NCBI GenBank assembly: GCA_002389465.1
Contig: DGOT01000271.1
Coordinates: forward strand, 1-13,959
Direction: 5' to 3'
DNA from: Bacteroidales bacterium UBA4459
Lineage (GTDB): Bacteria; Bacteroidota; Bacteroidia; Bacteroidales; F082
DNA: 13,959 bases
The notes under the pieces are model-generated. The model saw only the letters and a program-made list of their open reading frames with translations. It did not search any database and was not told the DNA's origin. This document shows positions 7,563 through 13,959 of this stretch, one piece after another (position 1 is the stretch's first letter; each line of letters opens with the position of its first letter). The position numbers and the translations under genes are program-made.

Positions 7563-8813
7563 ATGAAAAAGTACCTTTTAATTATTCTGATACTTTTCCC
7601 GATTCTTGCCAGTTCGCAGGAAAAAGAAAAGAAATTCGAACTTAAATTGCACGGGTTTGTAAAAAGCGATCTTTTTCTGGATACCAGGGAGAATGCGATG
7701 GTACGTGAAGGACATTTTTTACTTTATCCCTACAATGTAAAACTTGATCAGGATGGAAAAGACATCAATGCTAACATGCAACTGAACATGCTTTCCATTC
7801 AAACCCGTTTAAAATTACTGGCAACAGGCCCTGATGTCTGGAATGCAAAAACATCGGCTTATATTGAGGGTGAGTTTTTCGGAACCACCAACGCCGACAT
7901 TAACGGATTCCGGCTGCGTCATGCATTTATTAAGTTGCAATGGCCCAAGACCATGTTGCTTGCCGGACAGTTCTGGCATCCCATGTTCAACACTCAATGC
8001 TATCCTGGAACCGTATCTTTCAATACGGGAGCCCCGTTTCAGCCGTTCTCGCGTAACCCGCAGATCAGGGCTAAACAGAATTTCGGTAAATTCAATATGG
8101 TATTCACAGCCTTCTGGCAGCGCGATTTCCGAAGTAACGGACCTGCTGGCTCAAGTTCCAAATACCTGATAAGTTCGGCTGTACCTATGCTCAACCTAAG
8201 GTTTGAGTATGTGAGCAAAAACGAAACTAAAGGCACAGAGTTTCTGATCGGAGTAAGTGCCAACTTTAAATCGCTGGTTCCAAGGACAGAAACCGACAGT
8301 GCATACAAAACCGATGTCAGGATTAACAGTACAGCCTTTTCAGCCTACACCAAATACAAAGGAAAACACGTAACATTCAAACTGATGGGCTTTTACGGGG
8401 GCGACACTTACGACCTGACCATGCTGGGCGGTTACATGGTAACCGATATCGTTGACCCGAATAAAGAAATCGTGAATTATACACCCGTTTGCGTGGCATC
8501 CACATGGTTCGACCTGCACACCAACGGAAAAAAATTCCAGTACGGCATTTTCGGAGGATACACACGAAATCTCGGGCCTAAAGAAGATATCATCATCAGT
8601 GATGGAGGCAGGTATGCCCGCGGATTCGACATCGGGCATGTTTGGCGTATTTCGGGTCGGTTTATTTACAATGTCCATAAGTTTAGGCTGGCGCCGGAGA
8701 TCGAATACACGGCGGCCGGTTATGCAGACGAATGGGGCGATAATTTCAATGTCACAAAATCCAGCGAAGTCGGGAACTTCCGGTTTCTGGTAGGTTTTTA
8801 TTATTTCTTTTAA
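7563..8813 (+). CDS. DcaP-like outer-membrane porin
   Basis: A 416-residue secreted beta-barrel protein. Residues 1-19 are a signal peptide (KKYLLIILILFPILASSQ). The mature part starts with a barrel strand (FELKLHGFVKSDLFLDTR, 25-42) and continues as alternating strands to a C-terminal aromatic strand ending VGFYYFF, the usual outer-membrane targeting signal. The block RLRHAFIKLQ ... LLAGQFWHPMF ... PQIR (117-170) resembles the DcaP family of trimeric porins, known elsewhere for uptake of dicarboxylates and other small negatively charged solutes; it lacks the N-terminal coiled coil of the Acinetobacter protein. The acs gene follows after 37 nt with no terminator, so the two are probably cotranscribed. 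Together they suggest passage of a carboxylate such as acetate through the outer membrane, which is inference. The porin class is likely; the substrate is unknown. Confidence 0.75.
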   Translation: MKKYLLIILILFPILASSQEKEKKFELKLHGFVKSDLFLDTRENAMVREGHFLLYPYNVKLDQDGKDINANMQLNMLSIQTRLKLLATGPDVWNAKTSAYIEGEFFGTTNADINGFRLRHAFIKLQWPKTMLLAGQFWHPMFNTQCYPGTVSFNTGAPFQPFSRNPQIRAKQNFGKFNMVFTAFWQRDFRSNGPAGSSSKYLISSAVPMLNLRFEYVSKNETKGTEFLIGVSANFKSLVPRTETDSAYKTDVRINSTAFSAYTKYKGKHVTFKLMGFYGGDTYDLTMLGGYMVTDIVDPNKEIVNYTPVCVASTWFDLHTNGKKFQYGIFGGYTRNLGPKEDIIISDGGRYARGFDIGHVWRISGRFIYNVHKFRLAPEIEYTAAGYADEWGDNFNVTKSSEVGNFRFLVGFYYFF

Positions 8814-8850
8814 AATGTAATTATTCATTAACACTATAAAACTTTAAGCT

Positions 8851-10773
8851 ATGACGAATAAAATCACAAGTATGGCAGAATACTACCAGAAGTACCAGGA
8901 AAGTGTTGCCAATCCTGAAGCTTTCTGGGCAGAAATTGCAGAGAGCAGCTTCTGGCGTAAAAAATGGGACAAAGTGCTTGACTGGCGATTTGACGGACCG
9001 GGCGCTCCTATGGTTAACTGGTTTGTAAACGGTAAATTGAATATTACTGAGAATATTTTCGAACGGAATATGTTCACGCGTAAAGACCAGGTAGCTATTA
9101 TCTGGGAACCGAACGACCCGAAAGAAAAAGAAGTTAGGCTGACTTATGGTGAGCTGTTTGACAAGGTAAAAGAATTTGCCAATGGATTGCTCAAACTGGG
9201 TGTTAAAAAAGGTGACAGGGTTGCTATTTACTTACCTATGGTCCCCGAACTCGCTGTTGCCATGCTGGCATGTGCCCGTATCGGTGCCATCCATTCTATC
9301 GTATTTGCCGGATTTTCGGCAACAGCTTTAGCCGACCGTATTAACGATGCTTCGGCTAATGTACTAATCACTTCAGACGGCGGTTTCCGCGGTTCTAAAA
9401 AAATCCCGTTGAAAGACATTGCTGACGAGGCTCTGGAAAGCTGCCCGACAGTTGAACACAACATCGTACTTAAACGCACTGAACAGGACGTCAAATGGAC
9501 CGAAGGCCGTGACAAATGGTGGCACGATGTTATTGAAGGTGTGGGTATCGATAATGAAGCAGAAGTAATGGACTCGGAAGACACCCTGTTTATTCTTTAT
9601 ACATCAGGATCCACGGGAAAACCGAAAGGTGTGGTTCATACTACGGCCGGATATATGGTTTTTTCGGAATATACTTTTAAAAACGTTTTCCAATATAACG
9701 ATGGCGACGTTTTCTGGTGCACGGCCGATATCGGATGGGTAACAGGCCATTCCTACATTGTTTACGGCCCGTTACTTGCCGGAGCGACTTCCGTTATGTT
9801 TGAAGGTGTACCCACCTGGCCCGATGCCGGAAGATTCTGGGAAATTGTTGCCAAATACAAAGTGAACCAGTTTTATACGGCTCCTACAGCTATCCGAGCG
9901 CTAATCGCGCAAGGTAATGAATGGGTAACGAAACATGACCTGAGTTCATTAAGCGTTCTGGGAACCGTTGGAGAACCTATCAACGAAGAAGCCTGGAGGT
10001 GGTACCACGATCTTATTGGCGGTGGCAAATGCCCGATCGTTGACACCTGGTGGCAAACCGAAACCGGCGGTATTATGATCACGCCACTGGCCGGTATCAC
10101 TCCTACCAAACCTTCTCTGGCTACGCTACCTTTACCGGGTGTACAACCAATTCTTGTTGACCCCGAAGGTAATGAACTGAAAGGAAATGGTGTAGAAGGT
10201 ATTCTTTGCATCAAATTCCCATGGCCCGGTATGCTGCGCTCATTGTACGGCGACCACAAGAGATGTCACGAGACTTATTTTTCCATGTTCAAAGGTTTGT
10301 ACCTGACAGGTGACGGTGCGAAACGCGATGAGGAAGGATATTACCGTATCATTGGACGTATTGATGATGTAATTAATGTTTCGGGACACCGTATTGGTAC
10401 AGCTGAAGTGGAAGACGCTATCAACCAGCATCCGAAAGTCAACGAGTCGGCCGTAGTTGGCTACCCACACGAAATCAAAGGATCGGGTATCTATGCTTAT
10501 GTTATTTGCGAAGACCTCTCGGAAGATGAGATGGGTACCATTGAAAACGAGATCAAGGCAACGGTCACGAAATTCATTGGCCCTATTGCCAAACCTGACA
10601 AAATACAGATTGTAAGCGGATTGCCCAAAACACGTTCGGGCAAGATCATGCGGAGAATCTTACGTAAGATCGGCGAAGGTGATGCTACAAATCTTGGCGA
10701 CACATCCACACTACTTGATCCGGGTGTTGTTGAAGAGATTATAACCGGCGCCAAAGTAGAAGTAAAACGATGA
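8851..10773 (+). CDS. acs: Acetyl-CoA synthetase, AMP-forming
   Basis: Activates acetate with ATP and CoA to acetyl-CoA, AMP and pyrophosphate in the cytosol through an acetyl-adenylate. Its 640 residues are full length. The N-terminal Acs segment (9-65) precedes the adenylation core: YTSGSTGKPKG phosphate loop (250-260), DTWWQTETGG (398-407), YLTGDGAKRDEEGYYRIIGRIDD (484-506) and the hinge. Acetate-pocket residues of Salmonella Acs (Val310, Thr311, Val386, Trp414) have clear equivalents here in Val297, Thr298, Val373 and Trp401, the last of which limits the pocket to acetate-sized acids. Lys598 in RSGKIMRR is the catalytic lysine that is acetylated to switch Acs off in other bacteria. The start at 8851 gives the usual N-terminus; Met8 at 8872 is less likely. 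It follows the porin gene and is closed by a strong terminator. Confidence 0.97.
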   Translation: MTNKITSMAEYYQKYQESVANPEAFWAEIAESSFWRKKWDKVLDWRFDGPGAPMVNWFVNGKLNITENIFERNMFTRKDQVAIIWEPNDPKEKEVRLTYGELFDKVKEFANGLLKLGVKKGDRVAIYLPMVPELAVAMLACARIGAIHSIVFAGFSATALADRINDASANVLITSDGGFRGSKKIPLKDIADEALESCPTVEHNIVLKRTEQDVKWTEGRDKWWHDVIEGVGIDNEAEVMDSEDTLFILYTSGSTGKPKGVVHTTAGYMVFSEYTFKNVFQYNDGDVFWCTADIGWVTGHSYIVYGPLLAGATSVMFEGVPTWPDAGRFWEIVAKYKVNQFYTAPTAIRALIAQGNEWVTKHDLSSLSVLGTVGEPINEEAWRWYHDLIGGGKCPIVDTWWQTETGGIMITPLAGITPTKPSLATLPLPGVQPILVDPEGNELKGNGVEGILCIKFPWPGMLRSLYGDHKRCHETYFSMFKGLYLTGDGAKRDEEGYYRIIGRIDDVINVSGHRIGTAEVEDAINQHPKVNESAVVGYPHEIKGSGIYAYVICEDLSEDEMGTIENEIKATVTKFIGPIAKPDKIQIVSGLPKTRSGKIMRRILRKIGEGDATNLGDTSTLLDPGVVEEIITGAKVEVKR

Positions 10774-10778
10774 GCATT

Positions 10779-10812
10779 AAAAAAAGACACCTCAAAAGGG
10801 TGTCTTTTTTTT
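10779..10812 (+). terminator. Intrinsic terminator after acs
   Basis: GACACC (10786-10791) pairs with GGTGTC (10799-10804) around a 7-nt loop, extended by seven A residues before (10779-10785) and eight T residues after (10805-10812). It begins 5 nt past the acs stop. The flanking A and T tracts could let it act in both directions, though nothing to the right is convergent. Confidence 0.92.
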
Positions 10813-10823
10813 ATAGATTTTAA

Positions 10824-10838
10824 TCTTTAAAATAAAGA
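10824..10838 (+). repeat. Small inverted repeat just before the MFS start codon
   Basis: TCTTTA (10824-10829) and TAAAGA (10833-10838) are perfect complements around AAA, ending 2 nt before the ATG at 10841. The stem is AT-rich and weak. It overlaps the ribosome entry region and could be a minor translational element or chance. Confidence 0.3.
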
Positions 10839-10840
10839 AC

Positions 10841-12094
10841 ATGGAACATCAAAAAGTAATGAACCGGGGACTGGTTGTTGTAGGCGCTGTGCTTATTCAA
10901 TTGGCTCTGGGTGCAATTTATGCCTGGTCGGTATTTACACCATCTCTCGTATCGGAAGGGTGGACTAAAGCCGATACACAATGGGTATTTGCTATTGGCC
11001 TTGCATCATTTGCCGTAGTTATGGTTTTTGCCGGTAAGAAACTTGCTGTATGGGGACCTCAAAAACTGGCCATAATCGGTGGTGTTGTTTTAGGCCTTGG
11101 CTATTTTCTGGCTGGTTTATTCGGAGGCACCAGTTTTTGGGCTCTACTTCTACTGATTGGCCTTGTAGGCGGCGCTGGCATCGGCTTTGCCTATGTGGTA
11201 CCTATTGCGGTAGGTATGCGCTGGTTTCCCGATAAAAAAGGGATGATCACAGGCTTGGCCGTAGCCGGATTTGGGTTCGGCGCCCTTCTGTGGGTAAAAC
11301 TAGCCGGAGCTTGGGGACACCTGATCGAGAATATCGGACTCTCCAGTGTATTTATTGCTTATGGAATTGCCTTTGCCATTATGGTCATCATAGGCGGGCT
11401 TTGGATGAAATTTCCTCCGGCAGGTTGGAAACCGGAAGGCTACGAAGAAAAACATACTGTTGATGCTGCAGCAGTTAAAGCTGACGACAGGGAATTCAGC
11501 AGTACGGAAATGTTAAACAAAGTTCAGTTTTACCTGATATTTTTCACCTTCGTGTTTAGTGCCGGAGCAGGCCTCATGTCCATAGGCCTGATGAAACTCT
11601 ATCCAATGGAAGCACTCCAGCAAAGCGGATTGAGTGTTGCTGAGGCAAGTGCCATCGCCGGAACAGCCATGGCTGTATTTTTCAGTCTTGCCAACGGTCT
11701 GGGCCGGATCCTGTGGGGACTGATGAGCGATAAACTCGGCCGTAAGACATCCATTATTATCATGACAGCTACGCAGGGAATCATTGTTATCCTGTTTACA
11801 TTCATGGCCGGAAATGAATACCTATTGTATCTGGGTGCTACACTGATCGGGTTTAACTTCGGCGGAAACTTCGCCCTGTTCCCGACCATTACAGCTGATA
11901 CTTTTGGCGCCAAAAACGTTGGACAAAACTACCCCTGGGTATTTCTTGCCTACGGTGTGGGCGGAATTATCGGCCCTATGCTGGGCGGCAAACTTGGCGA
12001 CCTCGGGAATTTCCCACTGGCCTTTACCATTGCCGGTGTGCTTGTACTGATCGGCACCGTATTGACGATCATGGTCAAGCCAGCAAAAAAATAA
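10841..12094 (+). CDS. OFA-family major facilitator transporter (monocarboxylate / oxalate-formate type)
   Basis: A 417-residue twelve-helix inner-membrane transporter of the oxalate:formate antiporter (OFA) family. Diagnostic parts: GAIYAWSVFTPSL in helix 1 (24-36), RWFPDKKGMITGLAVAGFGFGAL at the helix 4-5 loop (127-149), a charged central loop (190-225), and NGLGRILWGLMSDKLGRK (285-302), which includes the conserved Arg289 comparable to the substrate arginine of OxlT. The segment I take as helix 11 (YPWVFLAYGVGGIIGPML, 363-380) has no lysine like OxlT Lys355, so a dicarboxylate such as oxalate is less likely and a monocarboxylate (acetate, lactate, formate or similar) more likely. It lies between acs and an acyl-CoA ligase, supporting acetate or a related acid. 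A terminator sits only 28 nt upstream of its start with no clear promoter in between, so expression may need readthrough. The family call is firm; the substrate is inference. Confidence 0.9.
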   Translation: MEHQKVMNRGLVVVGAVLIQLALGAIYAWSVFTPSLVSEGWTKADTQWVFAIGLASFAVVMVFAGKKLAVWGPQKLAIIGGVVLGLGYFLAGLFGGTSFWALLLLIGLVGGAGIGFAYVVPIAVGMRWFPDKKGMITGLAVAGFGFGALLWVKLAGAWGHLIENIGLSSVFIAYGIAFAIMVIIGGLWMKFPPAGWKPEGYEEKHTVDAAAVKADDREFSSTEMLNKVQFYLIFFTFVFSAGAGLMSIGLMKLYPMEALQQSGLSVAEASAIAGTAMAVFFSLANGLGRILWGLMSDKLGRKTSIIIMTATQGIIVILFTFMAGNEYLLYLGATLIGFNFGGNFALFPTITADTFGAKNVGQNYPWVFLAYGVGGIIGPMLGGKLGDLGNFPLAFTIAGVLVLIGTVLTIMVKPAKK

Positions 12095-12132
12095 ATTCCA
12101 CTGTTACAATATACTTTTTTTAAGCAGTTCTT

Positions 12133-12162
12133 AACGCCTTGCATTTTGCAGGGCGTTTTTTT
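12133..12162 (+). terminator. Intrinsic terminator after the MFS gene
   Basis: AACGCCTTGCA (12133-12143) pairs with TGCAGGGCGTT (12147-12157) over 11 pairs including one G-T, with a TTT loop, and runs into a T tract (12156-12162). It starts 38 nt past the MFS stop. Confidence 0.92.
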
Positions 12163-12191
12163 GTAAAGTTTTCGAACGCAGATTATTTTTG
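12160..12191 (+). promoter_or_regulatory. Candidate Bacteroidota promoter for the ADP-forming ligase
   Basis: TTTG at 12160-12163 and TATTTTTG at 12184-12191 match the -33 and -7 elements (TTTG, TAnnTTTG) with a 20-nt spacer, inside the preferred 19-21 range. The -33 element overlaps the T tract of the upstream terminator. Transcription would start near 12198, leaving a leader of about 100 nt that contains the inverted repeat at 12220-12246. Confidence 0.6.
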
Positions 12192-12219
12192 TTGAACATC
12201 CCTTTATACAGCTACATTT

Positions 12220-12246
12220 CGTACTTTTATCCTCTGTTAAAGTACG
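12220..12246 (+). repeat. Perfect 8-bp inverted repeat in the leader of the ADP-forming ligase
   Basis: CGTACTTT (12220-12227) and AAAGTACG (12239-12246) are exact reverse complements with an 11-nt spacer, so the half-sites are 19 nt apart. It lies downstream of the candidate start site and 52 nt before the ATG, with no T tract after it. It could be a repressor operator or an RNA hairpin. Confidence 0.45.
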
Positions 12247-12298
12247 CTTTTGATCTTTTGTATTTTACTGTTATTAAATCTTTTAACAACTTCTTGAT

Positions 12299-13959
12299 AT
12301 GCCAATAAAAAAACTCGACAGCATATTCCGGCCGAAAAGGATCGCCCTGATAGGTGTATCCGGTAATCCTGACAGCGTAGGTGGCATTACCTTAAAAAAT
12401 CTTGTCAGTGGCGGTTTTCAGGGAGTCATCTACCCTATCAACCCGAAGCACGAGGCGGTAATGGGCATTCCCTGTTATCCCGATGTAAAAAACTTACCCA
12501 AAACACCCGACCTTGCAGTTATCATGACCGAAGCAGCTACCGTACCCGGTATCATCCAGCGATGCGGCGAAGCAGGCATCAACGGCATCATCATCATGTC
12601 AGCCGGATTTAAAGAGTCGGGCGAAAAAGGTAAATTACTGGAAGAAAAAGTGAAGAAGCAGGCAGCACAGTTTCCGGAAATGCGGGTGATCGGACCGAAT
12701 TGCCTTGGCGTCATCGTACCCCGTATGAACCTTAACATCAGTTTTGCCAACGGTATGCCCAAAAAAGGCCATGTAGCTTTTATCTCCCAGTCGGGGGCCC
12801 TGTGTACTACCGTGCTTGACTGGGCCAACCAGGCCAAGATCGGTTTTTCGTACTTCGTTTCGATTGGTAACGCCATGGATGTTACGTTCGGCGATCTGAT
12901 CGATTATCTTGGGAAGGACACCAGTACGAAATCCATTATTCTTTATATGGAATCGCTGGTAAATGCACGCGGCTTTATGTCAGCTGCCCGTGCTTTTGCC
13001 CGTAAAAAACCCATCATTGTTTATAAATCGGGGAGATACCCTGAATCGGCGGCAGCAGCTGCATCGCATACCGGTGCCCTGGCATCGGAAGATGATATGT
13101 ATGATGCGGTTTTTCGCAGAGCCGGTATGGCACGTGTGTATGATATTGGCAACATCTTCGATTTTACGGACCTCATCGGCCGAAAACGGATACCGAAAGG
13201 TTCGCGGCTGGCTATCGTAACAAATGCCGGAGGACCGGGTGTTATGGCTACCGATACACTTATCTACCACGGAGGTAAACTGGTGCAGCTTTCCGATGCC
13301 ACCATGCAAAAACTCGACGAACTGCTTCCCTCCTACTGGTCGCACAATAACCCGGTGGATGTACTTGGAGACGCCACACCGACACGTTATACCAAAGCCA
13401 CGGAAATTGTTCTGGAAGACGATAATGTGGATGCTGTGCTGATAATTCTGACTCCCCAGGCCATGACCGACCCGACAGCTACGGCCAGATCCATTGCCGC
13501 TTTGTCGGCAAAAACTTCCAAACTTATAATGGCAGCATGGCTGGGAGGCGCCAGCATGCGGGACGGAATGGAATTGCTGGTCGAAGCCGAGATAGCTGTT
13601 TACACAACCCCCGAACAGGCCATAAAAGCGTTTATGACACTTTCGAAATATTCGAAGAACCTCAACTTGCTGTTTGAGACACCCAAAGAGGTTCCCGTGT
13701 CCTTTTCGTACGACCCGAAAAAACTCAAAGAAAAATATGTCACCGAGATCTTCCCGAAAGCCAAAGTCTTATCCGAGGATGACTCAAAACTCCTGATCAA
13801 CGACTACGGTATCGAGACAACACACCCCGAACTCAGCAGGAATGAAGACGAGGCCGTACGCATAGCAAAGAAAAAAGGGTATCCTGTCGTACTTAAAATA
13901 CAATCTCCCGACATCATTCATAAAATAGATGTGGGCGGTGTTGCCCTGAATGTTAAAAC
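12299..13959 (+). CDS. Acetate/acyl-CoA ligase, ADP-forming (fused alpha-beta), C-terminus cut by window end
   Basis: Interconverts acetyl-CoA (or another acyl-CoA) plus ADP and phosphate with the free acid, CoA and ATP, so it can make ATP from acetyl-CoA or activate acid cheaply. The 553 readable codons show a CoA-binding Rossmann domain (7-130: IALIGVSGNPDSVGG, IGPNCLG), a succinyl-CoA-ligase-like domain (about 150-290), a second ligase domain (300-460), and the beginning of an ATP-grasp domain (from about 480: KKGYPVVLKI, HKIDVGGVAL). Glu218 (YMESL) and His257 (ASHTGALAS) fall on the same numbers as the catalytic Glu and phosphohistidine of the Pyrococcus furiosus alpha subunit. An in-frame TAA at 12284 upholds the ATG at 12299. 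The family also contains Pat-type protein acetyltransferases, which carry a C-terminal GNAT domain; that end is out of view, but Pat proteins usually lack the histidine. True ligase is favoured. Confidence 0.9.
   Translation, partial: MPIKKLDSIFRPKRIALIGVSGNPDSVGGITLKNLVSGGFQGVIYPINPKHEAVMGIPCYPDVKNLPKTPDLAVIMTEAATVPGIIQRCGEAGINGIIIMSAGFKESGEKGKLLEEKVKKQAAQFPEMRVIGPNCLGVIVPRMNLNISFANGMPKKGHVAFISQSGALCTTVLDWANQAKIGFSYFVSIGNAMDVTFGDLIDYLGKDTSTKSIILYMESLVNARGFMSAARAFARKKPIIVYKSGRYPESAAAAASHTGALASEDDMYDAVFRRAGMARVYDIGNIFDFTDLIGRKRIPKGSRLAIVTNAGGPGVMATDTLIYHGGKLVQLSDATMQKLDELLPSYWSHNNPVDVLGDATPTRYTKATEIVLEDDNVDAVLIILTPQAMTDPTATARSIAALSAKTSKLIMAAWLGGASMRDGMELLVEAEIAVYTTPEQAIKAFMTLSKYSKNLNLLFETPKEVPVSFSYDPKKLKEKYVTEIFPKAKVLSEDDSKLLINDYGIETTHPELSRNEDEAVRIAKKKGYPVVLKIQSPDIIHKIDVGGVALNVK

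Noticed and set aside
8340..8834. 164-codon minus-strand open frame
   Set aside because: Antisense to the porin gene, which has a signal peptide and barrel pattern; no family resemblance on the minus strand.
9228..10259. Minus-strand open frames of 118 and 128 codons opposite acs
   Set aside because: Acs is full length with all motifs; these frames arise from its codon usage and carry no motif.
12475..12876. 133-codon minus-strand open frame opposite the ADP-forming ligase
   Set aside because: The plus strand carries conserved ligase motifs throughout this stretch; the antisense product has no recognisable features.
12963..13442. Plus-strand frames of 85 and 72 codons and a 121-codon minus-strand frame
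   Set aside because: All overlap the continuous ligase reading frame, which runs unbroken from 12299 to the window end.
1..13959. Search for CRISPR arrays, tRNA/rRNA genes, insertion sequences, phage or toxin-antitoxin and defence genes
   Set aside because: No regularly spaced repeats, no tRNA-like cloverleaf that I could recognise, no transposase or integrase motifs and no defence-type domains were seen by eye.

Overview
The window looks like a chromosomal segment of a Bacteroidota bacterium, probably Bacteroidales or a related marine or anaerobic lineage. The lines of evidence are: a DUF4271 gene next to hemD and then rnpA-yidD, an order typical of that phylum; start codons with no clear Shine-Dalgarno sequence in front of them; and Bacteroidota-type -33/-7 promoter matches (TTTG ... 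TAnnTTTG) in two intergenic regions. I see no rRNA, tRNA, CRISPR array, insertion sequence, phage gene or attachment site. The gene content is mostly core metabolism and cell envelope.

Left part, minus strand, 7232 down to 1: eight tightly packed co-directional genes, in transcription order DUF4271 membrane protein, hemD (uroporphyrinogen-III synthase), a DUF481-type outer-membrane protein, rnpA (RNase P protein), yidD (membrane insertion factor), an S41 carboxyl-terminal processing protease, an O-antigen-ligase-type membrane protein, and cdd (cytidine deaminase, cut by the window start). Gaps are 6-71 nt and rnpA and yidD overlap, so one or a few long transcripts are likely.

Middle, 7233-7562: a 330-nt divergent intergenic region. 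It holds a promoter candidate for the rightward genes, a perfect 12-nt direct repeat with a 23-nt period just upstream of it, and a 15-nt perfect dyad nearer the leftward genes.

Right part, plus strand, 7563 to 13959: a DcaP-like outer-membrane porin, acetyl-CoA synthetase (acs, AMP-forming), a strong intrinsic terminator, an OFA-family major facilitator transporter, a second terminator, and an ADP-forming acetate/acyl-CoA ligase that runs off the window end. Read together this looks like a module for moving a short carboxylate (acetate is the obvious candidate) across both membranes and interconverting it with its CoA thioester by two energetically different enzymes: an irreversible high-affinity AMP-forming one and a reversible ADP-forming one. 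That joint role is inference from gene content; each enzyme call rests on visible motifs.

I did not find a clearly new system. The best leads are the acetate-type module with its paired activating enzymes, the repeat-bearing control region in front of it, and the inverted repeat in the leader of the ADP-forming ligase.
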